64,000 nucleotides of DNA from contig NZ_FWFR01000002.1 of the NCBI RefSeq assembly GCF_900172325.1, positions 186,001 through 250,000 of the forward strand. Direction: 5' to 3'. A model generated the notes under the pieces. It did no database searches. It saw only the letters and a program-made list of their open reading frames with translations, and was not told the DNA's origin. A program made the position numbers and the translations under genes. Below, piece by piece: positions 32,141-42,192 of the stretch (position 1 is the first letter of the stretch; each line of letters begins with the position of its first letter). This DNA comes from Oceanibacterium hippocampi (GTDB taxonomy: Bacteria > Pseudomonadota > Alphaproteobacteria > Sneathiellales > Sneathiellaceae).

Positions 32141-32461
32141 TTACTGCTTCATCACCTGATCGCGTGCGACCGCATGCAGTTCCTTCATCTTCTCGCGAAG
32201 ATCCCAGTCCCGCATCGTAACGCCCTTGGCCGCAAGGTCGGCCTTGACCTTGCGGAAGATATCCTCGTCGCCCGCTTCCTCGAAGTCGGCGACGATCACT
32301 TCCCGGGCGTAGGTTTCCGCCGCTTCCTGTGACATTCCCATCAGCTCCGCCGCCCACAGCCCGAGCAACTTGTTCCGACGGGCGTCGATCTTGAAGATGA
32401 TTTCCTGATCGTGGACGTATTTGGCCTCGTGTGCCTTTTCCCGATCGTCGAAGTTGGTCAT
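32141..32461 (-). CDS. DUF1476 family F1-ATPase inhibitor (zeta subunit)
   Basis: This 106-residue helical protein matches DUF1476, identified in Paracoccus as the zeta inhibitor of the alphaproteobacterial F1Fo-ATPase. The N-terminus MTNFDDREKAHEAKYVHDQEI is the inhibitory segment; the central part RRNKLLGLWAAELMG and FEEAGDEDIFRKVKADL form the family four-helix domain. GGAGAGGG precedes the ATG at 32461. It lies divergently from purC, an arrangement found in many alphaproteobacteria. Confidence 0.92.
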   Translation of the reverse strand: MTNFDDREKAHEAKYVHDQEIIFKIDARRNKLLGLWAAELMGMSQEAAETYAREVIVADFEEAGDEDIFRKVKADLAAKGVTMRDWDLREKMKELHAVARDQVMKQ

Positions 32462-32628
32462 CGCGGGGCCCTCTCCGGCAGCCTGTAAATCTCGTAGTTG
32501 CGTTCGCACGCCGAACCATAGAACTGGTCGTTCGGCGACGAGCTACCCCCTATAACTGGCATTCCCGGTGCCCGCAAACAAGATCGGAAGGTCGATCAGG
32601 GGTGCTTGCGGCCGCGCCGCCGCGGACG

Positions 32629-32657
32629 TTGTGCTGCATTCGCAATTGGGCTACATT
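32629..32657 (+). promoter_or_regulatory. Probable purC promoter
   Basis: TTGTGC and TACATT are spaced by exactly 17 bp and lie 93 bp upstream of the purC ATG. It lies in the 289-bp divergent region shared with the zeta inhibitor gene. No PurR-like operator is evident. Confidence 0.45.
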
Positions 32658-32750
32658 CCGCGCGCGCCTGACAGGCTGGCGCCCGGCCGGAATCGACGCC
32701 CCGCTATCGCGACGAGAATCCGGCCACTCTCTATTATTCGGAGTTACGAT

Positions 32751-33515
32751 ATGGCACGCCGCCGACGGGTGTACGAAGGCAAGGCGAAGGTACTTTATGA
32801 AGGCCCGGAACCTGGCACGCTCGTGCAGTATTTCAAGGACGACGCCACCGCCTTCAACAACAAGAAAAGCGCCACGATTGTCGGCAAGGGTGTTCTGAAC
32901 AACCGGATCTCGGAATACCTGATGGCCAGGATCGCCGAGATCGGCATTCCGACCCATTTCGTTCGCCGCCTCAACATGCGCGAACAGCTTATCAAGGAAG
33001 TCGAGATCATCCCGGTCGAGGTGATCATCCGCAACATCTCCGCCGGCTCGCTCGCGACCCGGCTGGGCATTCCGGAAGGCACCGCGCTGCCGCGTTCGAT
33101 CGTCGAATTCTGCTACAAGTCCGACGAACTCGGCGACCCGCTGATCACCGAAGAGCATATCACCGCCTTCGGCTGGGCGACGCCGCAGGAGATCGACGAC
33201 ATCATGGCGATGTCGCTGCGCATCAACGATTTCCTGATCGGTCTGTTCCTCGGCATCGGCATCAAGCTGGTCGACTTCAAGCTGGAATTCGGCCGTCTCT
33301 ACGAGAACGAGATGGTCCGGGTCGTGCTTGCCGACGAGATCAGCCCGGACAACTGCCGGCTGTGGGACACCAAGACCAACGAGAAGATGGACAAGGACCG
33401 CTTCCGCCGGGATCTCGGCGGCGTCGCGGAAGCCTATCAGGAAGTGGCCCGCCGCCTCGGGATCATGCCGGAAGGCGGCCCGCGCGACATCCAGGCCCCG
33501 ACCCTGATGCAATGA
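32751..33515 (+). CDS. purC: Phosphoribosylaminoimidazole-succinocarboxamide synthase
   Basis: PurC joins CAIR and aspartate using ATP to give SAICAR. The 254-residue protein has [12 protein letters not shown] at the N-terminus, the signature [19 protein letters not shown], and the block [12 protein letters not shown] with [12 protein letters not shown]. The ATG at 32751 starts the conserved sequence. It opens the cluster purC-purS-purQ-purL-bolA-grxD. Confidence 0.97.
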   Translation: MARRRRVYEGKAKVLYEGPEPGTLVQYFKDDATAFNNKKSATIVGKGVLNNRISEYLMARIAEIGIPTHFVRRLNMREQLIKEVEIIPVEVIIRNISAGSLATRLGIPEGTALPRSIVEFCYKSDELGDPLITEEHITAFGWATPQEIDDIMAMSLRINDFLIGLFLGIGIKLVDFKLEFGRLYENEMVRVVLADEISPDNCRLWDTKTNEKMDKDRFRRDLGGVAEAYQEVARRLGIMPEGGPRDIQAPTLMQ

Positions 33516-33556
33516 TCGACTGATTTCCCGGAATGACAAGAGGCAACGGCTCAGGC

Positions 33557-33799
33557 ATGAAGGCGCGCGTACATATCACGCTCAAGGACGGCGTTCTCGA
33601 CCCCCAGGGCAAGGCGATCGGCCATGCGCTCGGGAATCTCGGCTTCGACGGCGTGAACGGCGTCCGCCAGGGCAAGGTCATCGAACTCGATCTGGCCGCC
33701 ACCGACCGCGGTGCGGCGGAAGGCCAGGTCGAGCAGATGTGCCGGCGGCTGCTCGCCAACACGGTCATCGAGAATTACAAGATCGAGCTGATCGACTGA
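33557..33799 (+). CDS. purS: FGAM synthase subunit PurS
   Basis: PurS is the small subunit that bridges PurQ and PurL in the three-protein formylglycinamidine synthase. The 80-residue protein reads [20 protein letters not shown] and contains [15 protein letters not shown]. The ATG at 33557 is chosen over one at 33533 because the family sequence starts there. Its presence agrees with the short form of PurL downstream. Confidence 0.95.
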   Translation: MKARVHITLKDGVLDPQGKAIGHALGNLGFDGVNGVRQGKVIELDLAATDRGAAEGQVEQMCRRLLANTVIENYKIELID

Positions 33800-33866
33800 G
33801 CGCCATGGCATCCGTCATGCCGCGCCCTCCCTCTCCGACCTCCAGACAGACAAGGATGGCACGCCC

Positions 33867-34556
33867 ATGAAGGCCGGCGTCATCGTATTTCCGGGCTCCA
33901 ATTGCGACCGCGACGTGATGGTCGCCCTCGAACAGGCGACCGGACGGCCGCCGGCCGCGATCTGGCATCGCGAGACGGTGCTCCCCGATCTCGATCTCGT
34001 CGTGCTGCCCGGCGGGTTTTCCTACGGCGATTACCTGCGGGCCGGCGCCATGGCCGCGCAGTCGCCGATCATGCGGGCCGTCGTCGCCCATGCCGAGGCC
34101 GGCCGTCATGTGCTCGGCATCTGCAACGGCTTCCAGATCGCGATCGAGGCCGGACTGCTGCCCGGCGCCCTGCTCCGCAATGCGGGGCTCCATTTCGTCT
34201 GCCGCGATGTCTGGCTGCGGGTCGAGAACGCGGCGACGCCATTCACCCGGGGCTACCGTGGCGGCGACGTCATCCGCGTGCCGGTCGCGCACCATGACGG
34301 CAACTATTTCGCCGATCCGGAGACGCTCGCCCGGCTCCGCGGCGAGGGCCGGGTCGCCTTCCGCTATTGCGCCGCCGACGGCGACGCCGGTGAGCGCGCC
34401 AACCCGAACGGGTCGGCCGACGACATCGCCGGCATCCTGAACGAACGCGGCAATGTCCTGGGCCTCATGCCGCATCCCGAACGGCTCGCCGACCCGGCGC
34501 TCGGCGGGACCGACGGACGGCCGATGTTCACCGCCCTTGTCGAGAGTTTCGCATGA
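33867..34556 (+). CDS. purQ: FGAM synthase subunit PurQ (glutaminase)
   Basis: PurQ hydrolyses glutamine and passes ammonia to PurL. The 229-residue class I amidotransferase has [12 protein letters not shown] at the N-terminus, [16 protein letters not shown] for the oxyanion region, the nucleophile Cys in VLGICNGFQ, and the His-Glu pair in [10 protein letters not shown]. The stop overlaps the purL ATG by 4 bp (ATGA), which suggests translational coupling of the two subunits. Confidence 0.97.
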   Translation: MKAGVIVFPGSNCDRDVMVALEQATGRPPAAIWHRETVLPDLDLVVLPGGFSYGDYLRAGAMAAQSPIMRAVVAHAEAGRHVLGICNGFQIAIEAGLLPGALLRNAGLHFVCRDVWLRVENAATPFTRGYRGGDVIRVPVAHHDGNYFADPETLARLRGEGRVAFRYCAADGDAGERANPNGSADDIAGILNERGNVLGLMPHPERLADPALGGTDGRPMFTALVESFA

Positions 34557-36760
34557 CCGCCGACATCGCCATCACGCCGCAGATCGTCGCCGAACACGGC
34601 TTGTCGGAAAGCGAGTATGACCGCGTGCTCGAGATCATGGGGCGCGAGCCCAACCTGCTCGAGCTCGGAATCTTCTCGGTGATGTGGAGCGAGCATTGCT
34701 CCTACAAGTCGTCGAAGAAATGGCTGAAGACCCTGCCGACCGAGGCGCCCTGGGTGATCTGCGGCCCCGGCGAGAATGCCGGCGTGGTCGATCTCGGCGA
34801 CGGCCAGGCAGCGATCTTCAAGATGGAAAGCCACAACCACCCCTCCTTCATCGAGCCCTACCAGGGCGCGGCGACCGGGGTCGGCGGCATCCTCCGAGAC
34901 GTCTTCACGATGGGCGCGCGGCCGATCGCCAACATGAATGCGCTCCGCTTCGGCAGTCCTGCTCATCCAAAGACCCGGCATCTCGTCGCCGGCGTGGTCG
35001 CCGGGATCGGCGGCTACGGCAATTGCGTGGGCGTGCCGACGGTCGGCGGCGAATGCAATTTCCACCCGGCCTATGACGGCAACATCCTGGTCAACGCGAT
35101 GACCGTCGGCCTCGCCGACAGCAGCCGGATCTTCTATTCGGCCGCCGCCGGCGTCGGCAACCCGGTGATCTATGTCGGCTCGAAAACCGGCCGCGACGGG
35201 ATCCACGGCGCGACCATGGCGTCGGCCGAGTTCGACGACGATTCGGAGGAGAAGCGCCCGACCGTGCAGGTCGGCGACCCGTTCACCGAGAAGTTGCTGA
35301 TCGAGGCCTGCCTCGAACTGATGGCGACCGACGCGATCGTCGCCATCCAGGACATGGGCGCGGCGGGACTGACCTCGTCATCCTTCGAGATGGCGTCGAA
35401 GGGCGAGGTCGGGATAGAACTTGATCTCGACCGGGTGCCGGTCCGCGAGGACGGCATGACGCCCTACGAGATGATGCTCTCGGAAAGCCAGGAACGGATG
35501 CTGATGGTGCTCCGGCCGGGCGCGGAGGATACGGCGCGCGCGATCTTCGAGAAATGGGAGCTCGATTTCGCGGTCATCGGCCGGGTGACCGACAGCGGCC
35601 GCATGGTGCTTCGTTTCGGTGGCGCCGTCGTCGGCGACCTGCCGGTGGCGCCGCTGGCCGATGCCGCGCCGGAATATGACCGCCCGCACGAGGCAGCCCC
35701 GGTCCCGGCCCGCCTCGACCCGGCAGCGACGCCGGCGAGCGACGATCTCGGCGAGGCGCTGGTCCGCCTGCTCGGCACGCCGGACCTGGCCAGCAAGCGC
35801 TGGATCTGGGAGCAGTACGACCACATGGTCGGCGCCGACACGATCGGCCGACCGGGCGGCGACGCGGCTCTGGTGCGGCTCCATGGCACGCGCAAGGCGC
35901 TCGCCATCACGACCGACTGCACGCCGCGCTATTGCCAGGCCGACGCCCGGACCGGCGGCGCCCAGGCCGTCGCCGAGACATGGCGCAACATCACGGCGAC
36001 CGGCGCCCGCCCGCTCGCCATCACCGACTGCATGAATTTCGGCAACCCGGAACGCCCGGAGATCATGGCCCAGTTCGTCGGCGCCATCGCCGGCATGGGC
36101 GAGGCCTGCCGGGCGCTCGACTACCCGGTCGTCTCCGGCAACGTCTCGCTCTACAACGAGACCAACGGCAAGGCGATCCTGCCGACCCCGGCGATCGGCG
36201 GGATCGGCCTGATCGCTGACTGCGACAAGGCGGTGAGTATCGCCTTCCCGGCCGAGGGCCTGGATGTGCTGCTGATCGGCGACACCCGGGGCGAGCTTGG
36301 CCAATCGCTCTATCTGCGGGAGTTGCACGGGAAAGAGGAAGGCGCGCCTCCGGCGGTCGACCTGACGGCGGAGCGGCGGAACGGCGATTTCGTGCGCGAC
36401 GCGATCCACGACGGCATTGTCTCCGCCTGCCACGACCTGTCCGACGGCGGGCTCGCGGTCGGCATCGCGGAAATGGCGCTCGCCGGCAATATCGGCGTCG
36501 ACATCACCGTCCCCGAGGGCCTCGCGATCCCGCTTCATGCCTGGCTGTTCGGCGAGGACCAGGCGCGCTATCTTGTGACCGTGGCGACCCCGCAGAGCGC
36601 CGGAATCCTGGCGGCGGCGGCGGCGGCGAATGTCCCGGCGATTTCGGTCGGGCGCACCGGGGGCAGCGATTTGACAGTTCGCAACGGCTTCACCATATCG
36701 CTTGCGACATTGCGGGAAGCCAGGGAAAGCTGGCTTCCGACTTATATGGGAACGGCGTGA
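34553..36760 (+). CDS. purL: FGAM synthase subunit PurL
   Basis: PurL makes formylglycinamidine ribonucleotide from FGAR, ATP and ammonia. The 735-residue length is the small bacterial form that needs PurS and PurQ. Landmarks are [65 protein letters not shown] and [18 protein letters not shown] 26-bp gap separates it from the BolA gene. Confidence 0.97.
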   Translation: MTADIAITPQIVAEHGLSESEYDRVLEIMGREPNLLELGIFSVMWSEHCSYKSSKKWLKTLPTEAPWVICGPGENAGVVDLGDGQAAIFKMESHNHPSFIEPYQGAATGVGGILRDVFTMGARPIANMNALRFGSPAHPKTRHLVAGVVAGIGGYGNCVGVPTVGGECNFHPAYDGNILVNAMTVGLADSSRIFYSAAAGVGNPVIYVGSKTGRDGIHGATMASAEFDDDSEEKRPTVQVGDPFTEKLLIEACLELMATDAIVAIQDMGAAGLTSSSFEMASKGEVGIELDLDRVPVREDGMTPYEMMLSESQERMLMVLRPGAEDTARAIFEKWELDFAVIGRVTDSGRMVLRFGGAVVGDLPVAPLADAAPEYDRPHEAAPVPARLDPAATPASDDLGEALVRLLGTPDLASKRWIWEQYDHMVGADTIGRPGGDAALVRLHGTRKALAITTDCTPRYCQADARTGGAQAVAETWRNITATGARPLAITDCMNFGNPERPEIMAQFVGAIAGMGEACRALDYPVVSGNVSLYNETNGKAILPTPAIGGIGLIADCDKAVSIAFPAEGLDVLLIGDTRGELGQSLYLRELHGKEEGAPPAVDLTAERRNGDFVRDAIHDGIVSACHDLSDGGLAVGIAEMALAGNIGVDITVPEGLAIPLHAWLFGEDQARYLVTVATPQSAGILAAAAAANVPAISVGRTGGSDLTVRNGFTISLATLREARESWLPTYMGTA

Positions 36761-36786
36761 ACAGCGCTTAACGGAGGAGTGACGCA

Positions 36787-37023
36787 ATGCCCATGGATCC
36801 GGGAGACATCGAACGCTTGATCCGCGAGGGAATCCCGGACGCCACGGTCGAGATCAGCGATCTCCGTGGCGATGGCGACCACTACGCGGCGCATGTCGTG
36901 TCGCGCTCGTTCGCGGGCAAGAGCCGCGTCCAGCAGCACCAGATGGTCTACCGGGCGCTCAAGGGGAACATGGGGGACGCCCTGCATGCGCTGGCGCTGC
37001 AGACCTCCGTTCCCGAAGACTAG
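36787..37023 (+). CDS. BolA family protein
   Basis: This 78-residue BolA-like protein reads [22 protein letters not shown], with [34 protein letters not shown]. The His in the QQHQMVY block is the residue that co-ligates a [2Fe-2S] cluster with monothiol glutaredoxins in this family. The next gene is such a glutaredoxin (grxD). The pair probably works in iron-sulfur cluster trafficking or iron sensing. It is adjacent to pur genes, as in many alphaproteobacteria. Confidence 0.93.
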   Translation: MPMDPGDIERLIREGIPDATVEISDLRGDGDHYAAHVVSRSFAGKSRVQQHQMVYRALKGNMGDALHALALQTSVPED

Positions 37024-37063
37024 ATCGTCGAGCCGACAGACGCAGCAATCAAGGACCAGACAG

Positions 37064-37408
37064 ATGAATGATTCAGCTACCGCGGAGCGTATCCAGCGCG
37101 AAATCCAGGACAACCCGGTCGTGCTCTACATGAAGGGCTCGCCAGTCTTCCCGCAATGCGGGTTCTCCGCGACGGTGGTGCAGATTCTCAGCCATCTCGG
37201 CGTCAAGTTCGTCGGCGTCGACGTGCTGCAGGACCCGTCGCTGCGCCAGGGAATCAAGGAATTCTCGAGCTGGCCGACCATTCCCCAGCTTTACGTCAAG
37301 GGCGAGTTCGTCGGTGGCTGTGACATCCTGCGCGAGATGTTCGAGACCGGCGAACTGCAGCAGCTCTTCCAGGATGCCGGGGTGGCCACGGCGGATCACC
37401 ACGCCTGA
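37064..37408 (+). CDS. grxD: Monothiol glutaredoxin, Grx4 type
   Basis: This 114-residue monothiol glutaredoxin has the CGFS active site in [24 protein letters not shown], followed by [20 protein letters not shown]. Such proteins carry a [2Fe-2S] cluster bound with glutathione and pass it to acceptors or to BolA. The ATG at 37064 fits the family start. It closes the purine cluster and is followed by an intrinsic terminator. Confidence 0.95.
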   Translation: MNDSATAERIQREIQDNPVVLYMKGSPVFPQCGFSATVVQILSHLGVKFVGVDVLQDPSLRQGIKEFSSWPTIPQLYVKGEFVGGCDILREMFETGELQQLFQDAGVATADHHA

Positions 37409-37432
37409 GCAACCTCTCCCCCGGCACACCGG

Positions 37433-37459
37433 AAACGGCGCTCGAAGGGGCGCCGTTTT
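37433..37459 (+). terminator. Intrinsic terminator after grxD
   Basis: AAACGGCG (37433-37440) pairs with CGCCGTTT (37451-37458), with an additional C-G pair inside, and a short T-run follows. It ends the purC-grxD transcript. Confidence 0.7.
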
Positions 37460-37506
37460 CGATTCTGCGCTATCATCGTCGCTCACCTTTGGGGGGGAGC
37501 CTTATC

Positions 37507-38562
37507 TTGGCCGCACGCGAAGCCATTGCCGCCGCGCTCTGCCGTCTGCCGGACGGCTTCTACGAACTGCTCTATGCCGGCCGACGGACAAGCCGGGACG
37601 GTCGCCGCCTTGACGCCAGGGCGCAGTTCATCGCCGCGCTGATCGCCAAGACGGGGACGCCGCTGGCCGAGGAAACGGTCGCCGGCGCCCGGGCCCAGAT
37701 CGAGGCCGTCGCCGCCCTTCTCGGCGGCCCGGCCGAGGAACTCGCCTCCGTCACGGACGACGACATCGATGTCGGCGGCAGGAATCTTGCCATCCGGCAT
37801 TACCGGCCGAAGCGGGACGCCGGCGACGGCGGCCCCTGCCCGGCCCTGCTCTATTTCCACGGCGGCGGTTTCATCCGCGGCTCGCTGGACAGCCACGACC
37901 ACCTGTGCCGCTCGCTCGCGGCGCGGAGCGGGGCGGATGTCATTTCGGTCGCCTACCGGCTGGCGCCCGAGCACAGGTTCCCCGCCGCCGTGGACGACGC
38001 GCTGGCCGCCTGGACGTGGCTCGTCGGCCATGCCGGGGAACGCGGGCTCGACCCCGCGCGCCTCGCGGTCGGTGGCGACAGCTCCGGCGGCAATCTCGCC
38101 GCCGTGCTCTGCCAGGATATCCGTGCGGCCGGCCTCGCCGCGCCCGTCTTCCAGTTGCTGATCTATCCGGTGACCGACGCGCGCTTCGAGGCACGCTCGC
38201 ACACGACGTTCGGCGACGGCTTCGTGCTCACCGCCGAGCGGATGCGCTGGTACCGGGACCATTATCTGGCGCGGCCGGAGGAGATGGACGATCCGCGCGC
38301 CTCGCCCCTGCGCGCCACCGATTTCGGCGGCCTGCCACCGGCCCTCGTCATCACCGCCGGTTTCGATCCGCTGATCGACGAGGGCGAGGCCTATGCCGAG
38401 GCGCTCGCCGCCGCCGGCGTCGAGATCGCCGTGCGACGTTTCGACGGCATGGTGCACGGTTTCATGTCGATGCCGGGTGCCTTCCGCGACGCCGGGGCCG
38501 CGATCGACGATGCCGCGGCAAGCCTGCGGAGCGCGCTTGTCCCGGACAGGCCGGGAGGCTGA
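37507..38562 (+). CDS. Alpha/beta hydrolase, hormone-sensitive lipase family
   Basis: This 351-residue esterase has the oxyanion motif YFHGGGFIRGSLDSHD, the nucleophile motif VGGDSSGGNLAA, the catalytic Asp in AGFDPLIDEGEAYA and the His in GMVHGFMSMPG. This is the bacterial HSL (family IV) layout; the substrate is probably a short or medium-chain ester. A TTG start at 37507 has GGGGGAG 8 nt upstream; a TTG at 37489 is the alternative. No signal peptide is seen. Confidence 0.9.
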   Translation: MAAREAIAAALCRLPDGFYELLYAGRRTSRDGRRLDARAQFIAALIAKTGTPLAEETVAGARAQIEAVAALLGGPAEELASVTDDDIDVGGRNLAIRHYRPKRDAGDGGPCPALLYFHGGGFIRGSLDSHDHLCRSLAARSGADVISVAYRLAPEHRFPAAVDDALAAWTWLVGHAGERGLDPARLAVGGDSSGGNLAAVLCQDIRAAGLAAPVFQLLIYPVTDARFEARSHTTFGDGFVLTAERMRWYRDHYLARPEEMDDPRASPLRATDFGGLPPALVITAGFDPLIDEGEAYAEALAAAGVEIAVRRFDGMVHGFMSMPGAFRDAGAAIDDAAASLRSALVPDRPGG

Positions 38563-38576
38563 CGCAACGATCTCGC

Positions 38577-38999
38577 CTACAGCCCGAAGGTCACGCGACC
38601 GTCCTCGCCGATCGACCAGGCAGGGTTCCAGGCGATTTCCCAGGCATGGCCGTCGGGGTCCGCGACATAACCGCGGAAGCCGCCATGCGGAGGTGCATCG
38701 GCCGGGCGCAGGATGGCGCCGCCGGCGGCCGCGAGGCGGTCCATCAGGGGCCCGACATCCGGCTGCGATGGGACATTGTGGGCGAGAGCGAACGCGCCGG
38801 GTTGTTGCCCGCCGGCGCGGTTCATGTCGGCCTCCAGCGCTGTCCGATGGAAGGTTCCCAGAACGAAGCCGTTCATCTGGTAGAAGATGATCGTGTCATT
38901 CGCGAAAACCGGGGCCCATCCGAAGCCGTCAACGTAGAAACGACGCGACCGGTCGAGATCGTCGGTGCCGAGGGTGATGACCGAAATCTGCTGCTGCAT
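38577..38999 (-). CDS. VOC (glyoxalase/bleomycin resistance) family protein
   Basis: This 140-residue vicinal-oxygen-chelate protein has the first beta-alpha unit ISVITLGTDDLDRSRRFYVDGFGW and the C-terminal metal-site unit FRGYVADPDGHAWEIAWNP. Family members include metal-dependent lyases, dioxygenases and antibiotic-binding proteins. Nothing here fixes the substrate. It converges on the HSL hydrolase. Confidence 0.88.
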   Translation of the reverse strand: MQQQISVITLGTDDLDRSRRFYVDGFGWAPVFANDTIIFYQMNGFVLGTFHRTALEADMNRAGGQQPGAFALAHNVPSQPDVGPLMDRLAAAGGAILRPADAPPHGGFRGYVADPDGHAWEIAWNPAWSIGEDGRVTFGL

Positions 39000-39207
39000 A
39001 CCAGAACCTCATCCTTCGCCGGCGCACCATGCGTCGGCGTCAAAGGTCATGGGACACGTCGCGCTCGCGAAGGTCAGGACCCGCTTTCGCGGGGATCGGG
39101 CCAACCGCACCGATCTCTCCTTTTCAGACCCTCCGTGATTAGCACCGCATGCGGCGATGCTCAATAGTCTCAGCCGGCGGGGCCATCGCCCGAGCCGGGT
39201 TTCGGGA

Positions 39208-39432
39208 CTAGCGGAGGCGATGCCGAAGGTCGTCGTAACCGCCGATCGGCTCGCCATCCATGAAGATCTGCGGGATGGTGCGGGCCCGCGGCAGACGCTT
39301 CAGCAGCTCCGCCCTGACCGCCTCATCACTGATGTCGCGTTCGGTGAAGCGCAACTTGCGCTCGCGAAGCAATGCCTTGGCCGCGGTGCAATAGCCGCAG
39401 CCCGGGCCAGTGAAGATCTCGATTTTCGGCAC
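39208..39432 (-). CDS. grxC: Dithiol glutaredoxin, GrxC type
   Basis: This 74-residue glutaredoxin has the CxxC active site in FTGPGCGYCTAAKALL, the cis-Pro block ARTIPQIFMDGEPIGGYDDL, and RFTERDIS. It reduces protein-glutathione mixed disulfides using glutathione. It lies 64 bp after an AhpD-like gene on the same strand, a sensible pairing for thiol redox defence. The C-terminus is slightly shorter than in typical 80-90 residue members. Confidence 0.92.
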   Translation of the reverse strand: MPKIEIFTGPGCGYCTAAKALLRERKLRFTERDISDEAVRAELLKRLPRARTIPQIFMDGEPIGGYDDLRHRLR

Positions 39433-39496
39433 GATTGACAGCTCCTCCTGTGACGGGACGGTGCCGGCGCGAACGGTCGGTCCGCGCCGGCGCCTC

Positions 39497-40066
39497 TCAA
39501 TGCTTGACGTGCAGGATCGGCTTCACGCCGTCGAACATCGGTTCCAGCGCCACGCCCAGCGCATCGCCGAACTTGGACACCGCGATATAGATCGTGATCA
39601 CGAAAGCCGCATCGACGATTTCCGGTTCGCTCCAATGCTTGTGCAGTCGCTCCCAGAGCTCGTTCGAGACGCGGTTGGCGTCCACGCCGATCTGCACGGC
39701 GAAATCGAGCAGCGCCTTCTCCCCTTCGGTGTAATGCGGGCTGGTCCTGTACTTGTCGCCGTCGATATCGGCGATCTTCTCGTCCGATATCCCGAGCATG
39801 TTCGAAACCCGCTCGTGCTGGACGACGCAATACTGGCACTCGTTGCGCTGCGTCGCCTTCAGGATCAGCAGTTCCTTGGTCTTCCAGTCGAGGACGCCGT
39901 CCTTCAGGATCGCCATGATCATGTCGGTGAAGACGGTTCCGTATTCGGGCTGGTGACCGAACACCTTGAAGATATTGAGCAGGGCCTGGAAGCGCTCTTC
40001 CGCCTTCCCGTAGAAGGCTTTTGTCTGCGCGTCGGCCTGTTCCTTCTCGACATAGGATACGCTCAT
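39497..40066 (-). CDS. Carboxymuconolactone decarboxylase/AhpD-like protein
   Basis: This 189-residue AhpD-fold protein has the core ELLILKATQRNECQYCVVQHERVSN, where E, C-x2-C and His form the redox and proton-relay site of the family. Such proteins act as peroxidase adaptors or, in other branches, decarboxylases. GGGAGGA lies before the ATG at 40066. A palindrome at 40086-40101 just upstream matches one before the adjacent tetR, so this gene is probably under that repressor. Confidence 0.88.
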   Translation of the reverse strand: MSVSYVEKEQADAQTKAFYGKAEERFQALLNIFKVFGHQPEYGTVFTDMIMAILKDGVLDWKTKELLILKATQRNECQYCVVQHERVSNMLGISDEKIADIDGDKYRTSPHYTEGEKALLDFAVQIGVDANRVSNELWERLHKHWSEPEIVDAAFVITIYIAVSKFGDALGVALEPMFDGVKPILHVKH

Positions 40067-40085
40067 CGCGGAATCCTCCCTTGTG

Positions 40086-40101
40086 TTGAATGATCGTTCA
40101 A
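40086..40101. promoter_or_regulatory. Putative TetR operator upstream of the AhpD-like gene
   Basis: The 16-bp sequence TTGAATGATCGTTCAA is a palindrome with one mismatched pair around a central GATC. It lies between the tetR stop and the AhpD-like start. Thirteen of 16 positions match the site at 40721-40736 when one is reversed. Confidence 0.55.
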
Positions 40102-40116
40102 AACCGGCCAAAATTT

Positions 40117-40701
40117 TTATGGTTCCAGCATCGTCCTGACCTGGGACGCGATGGCGTCGATGACCGTCTGGCGGGGTTTCGTGCGGGTCACGACCCGCAG
40201 TCCGAGGAACAGGGCGAGCAATGACCCTGCGCCTTGCCCGGGATCCAGGCGATCGGTGATGATGCCCTCCGCCTGCCCGGCCGCGATCATGGTCCGGAAG
40301 AAGTCTTCGACCGCCATGATCGAACCGTCGACAATCTCCCGGATTTCCGGGTCATGGGGCGAGAGTTCGAGGAGCGTGTTGACCAGCAGGCAACCGCCCG
40401 GACGCTCATCCTTTCCCGCGCCGCACGCCGCTTCCGCGAAGGTCGCGATGATGGCCTCCTTCGCGTTTCCCGAGCGCGCCATGCGGGCCAGGAAATCGGT
40501 GCGATAGGTCTTGTCGTAATGGCGAAGAGTAGCGATGAACAGGGTACGCTTGTCGGTAAAGGCGGCGTAGATGCTGCCCCGATTGAGACCGCTCGCCTCG
40601 ACGATGTCCCGCATGCTCGTGGCTTCGTAGCCGTGCGACCAGAAGGCGTGCATCACGCTGTCGAGGACTTTCGTTTCGTCGTATTTCTTTTCCCAGGGCA
40701 T
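40117..40701 (-). CDS. TetR family transcriptional regulator
   Basis: This 194-residue regulator has the N-terminal HTH block FWSHGYEATSMRDIVEASGLNRGSIYAAFTDKRTLF, closest to the subgroup with TetR_C_16-like ligand domains. It contains GAGKDERPGGCLLVNTLLELSPHD, where the Cys residues could be redox-sensing, as in NemR-like proteins; this is inference. The ATG at 40701 is used; a TTG at 40743 is in frame but lies past the upstream palindrome. It is in the same direction as the AhpD-like gene. Confidence 0.88.
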   Translation of the reverse strand: MPWEKKYDETKVLDSVMHAFWSHGYEATSMRDIVEASGLNRGSIYAAFTDKRTLFIATLRHYDKTYRTDFLARMARSGNAKEAIIATFAEAACGAGKDERPGGCLLVNTLLELSPHDPEIREIVDGSIMAVEDFFRTMIAAGQAEGIITDRLDPGQGAGSLLALFLGLRVVTRTKPRQTVIDAIASQVRTMLEP

Positions 40702-40720
40702 GGCGGTGATTCTACGGGTT

Positions 40721-40736
40721 TGGAACGATCGATCAA
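40721..40736. promoter_or_regulatory. Putative TetR operator upstream of tetR
   Basis: TGGAACGATCGATCAA resembles the reverse complement of the palindrome at 40086-40101 at 13 of 16 positions, including the central GATC and the TCAA arm. It lies 20 bp upstream of the tetR ATG, as expected for autoregulation. Confidence 0.5.
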
Positions 40737-40900
40737 ATAACAAGATGATCGCAAAGTCGTGAAGTTCCGGTCCCGCGCGGCGATGCTAGAAGCGGCCAGG
40801 GAGACACGATGGTTCCGACATGCCAGCAAGACGACAACCCGATGGCCCCCGCAGGGTAGATACCGGTGATGGCACCCGGCGCCGTTACCGGCGTTTCGGG

Positions 40901-41518
40901 ATGATGGTTCGCCATACCGCGGCCGGTTTCGCCGTCCTCGCACTCGCGGCCTGTGCCGCGCCGTCACAGCATGCCGGCGGCAGCGCCCCGCCCCGCCTCG
41001 ATGGGGAAAGCGGCCAGTACACGCTGCTGAAAAGCGTCCGCCCGGCCCGGCTCACGCCCTTCACGACGGCGGCCGGCGAGACGGTTGACCTCGGGCACTT
41101 CCGCGGCAAGGTGGTGCTGCTGAGCTTCTGGGCGAGTTGGTGTGCGCCATGCCTGTACGAGATGCCGTTGCTCGACCGGCTGGCACGCGAGATGGCGGGG
41201 GCGGATCTTGCCGTCGTCCCGGTTTCGATCGACGAACGCGGCCTGCCGGCGGCAGCCGCCTTCTACCGGGCGCACGGACTGCGCGACCTCGGGATCTATC
41301 TCGATCCCGACCAGCGTACGGCCTATTTCGACGGGACCAATCGGAACGATGCCGAGTTCGCCCTCTACGGCCTGCCGATCAGCTATATCCTCGACCGGCA
41401 GGGACGCGTGATGGGCTACATCACCGGGGCGGTGGACTGGCAATCGGACGCGGCCGCCCGGCTGCTGCGCCATTACCTTGCCGTCGACGATGCCGGCGCC
41501 GCACGGACGTCCGAATGA
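40901..41518 (+). CDS. TlpA-like thioredoxin-fold lipoprotein
   Basis: This protein of about 205 residues has a lipoprotein signal with lipobox LALAAC near residue 18 and a redoxin domain holding the active site [39 protein letters not shown] and [20 protein letters not shown] follow, typical of TlpA/ResA-like thiol reductases in the periplasm. It probably keeps periplasmic thiols reduced, for example in cytochrome biogenesis. Starts at 40901 or 40904 are equivalent. It is divergent from tetR and ends at a bidirectional terminator. Confidence 0.88.
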   Translation: MMVRHTAAGFAVLALAACAAPSQHAGGSAPPRLDGESGQYTLLKSVRPARLTPFTTAAGETVDLGHFRGKVVLLSFWASWCAPCLYEMPLLDRLAREMAGADLAVVPVSIDERGLPAAAAFYRAHGLRDLGIYLDPDQRTAYFDGTNRNDAEFALYGLPISYILDRQGRVMGYITGAVDWQSDAAARLLRHYLAVDDAGAARTSE

Positions 41519-41548
41519 AAAAGGCCGCCCGTTGCGGGGCGGCCTTTT
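41519..41548. terminator. Bidirectional intrinsic terminator
   Basis: AAAAGGCCGCCC (41519-41530) pairs perfectly with GGGCGGCCTTTT (41537-41548) across a 6-nt loop. A-runs on one side and T-runs on the other serve both the plus-strand tlpA-like gene and the minus-strand rpsD. Confidence 0.88.
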
Positions 41549-41574
41549 CCAGAGCAGAACAGGAAGACGAACGA

Positions 41575-42192
41575 TCAGCCGGAATAGAATTCGACGACCA
41601 GGTTCGGTTCCATCATGACCGGGTACGGCACTTCGCCGAGCGTCGGCGTGCGGACGAACGTGCCCTTCATCGCCTTGTGGTCGACGTCGTAATACTCGGG
41701 AACGTCGCGCTCCGGGCTGTCGACCGCCTCGAGCAGAACGCCGAGTTGCTTCGACTTGCCGCGAACCTCGATCACGTCGCCTTCGCGCAGACGATAGCTG
41801 GGGATGTTCACCCGGCGACCGTTGACCGTGACATGGCCGTGATTGACGAACTGGCGCGCCGCGAAGACCGTGGGCACGAACTTCATGCGGTAGACCGCCG
41901 CGTCGAGACGACGCTCCAGCAGACCGATCAGGTTCTCCGAGGTGTCGCCACGACGGCGCGCTGCCTCGTCATAGATCTTGCGGAACTGCCGCTCGGTGAT
42001 GTTGCCGTAGTAGCCCTTGAGCTTCTGCTTGGCGGCAAGATGCACGCCGAAGTCCGAGAGCTTGCGACGACGGGCCTGGCCATGCTGGCCCGGGCCGTAT
42101 TCGCGCCGGTTCACCGGGCTCTTCGGGCGACCCCAGAGGTTTTCGCCGAGACGGCGATTGATCTTGTATTTTGATTGTAGGCGTTTGCTCAT
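41575..42192 (-). CDS. rpsD: 30S ribosomal protein S4
   Basis: S4 nucleates 30S assembly by binding 16S rRNA. The 205-residue protein starts [21 protein letters not shown] and has the S4 RNA-binding domain [40 protein letters not shown]. The C-terminus ends LVVEFYSG as in alphaproteobacterial S4. The ATG at 42192 is chosen over an upstream one at 42213. It stands alone rather than in the alpha operon, as is usual in this class. Confidence 0.97.
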   Translation of the reverse strand: MSKRLQSKYKINRRLGENLWGRPKSPVNRREYGPGQHGQARRRKLSDFGVHLAAKQKLKGYYGNITERQFRKIYDEAARRRGDTSENLIGLLERRLDAAVYRMKFVPTVFAARQFVNHGHVTVNGRRVNIPSYRLREGDVIEVRGKSKQLGVLLEAVDSPERDVPEYYDVDHKAMKGTFVRTPTLGEVPYPVMMEPNLVVEFYSG

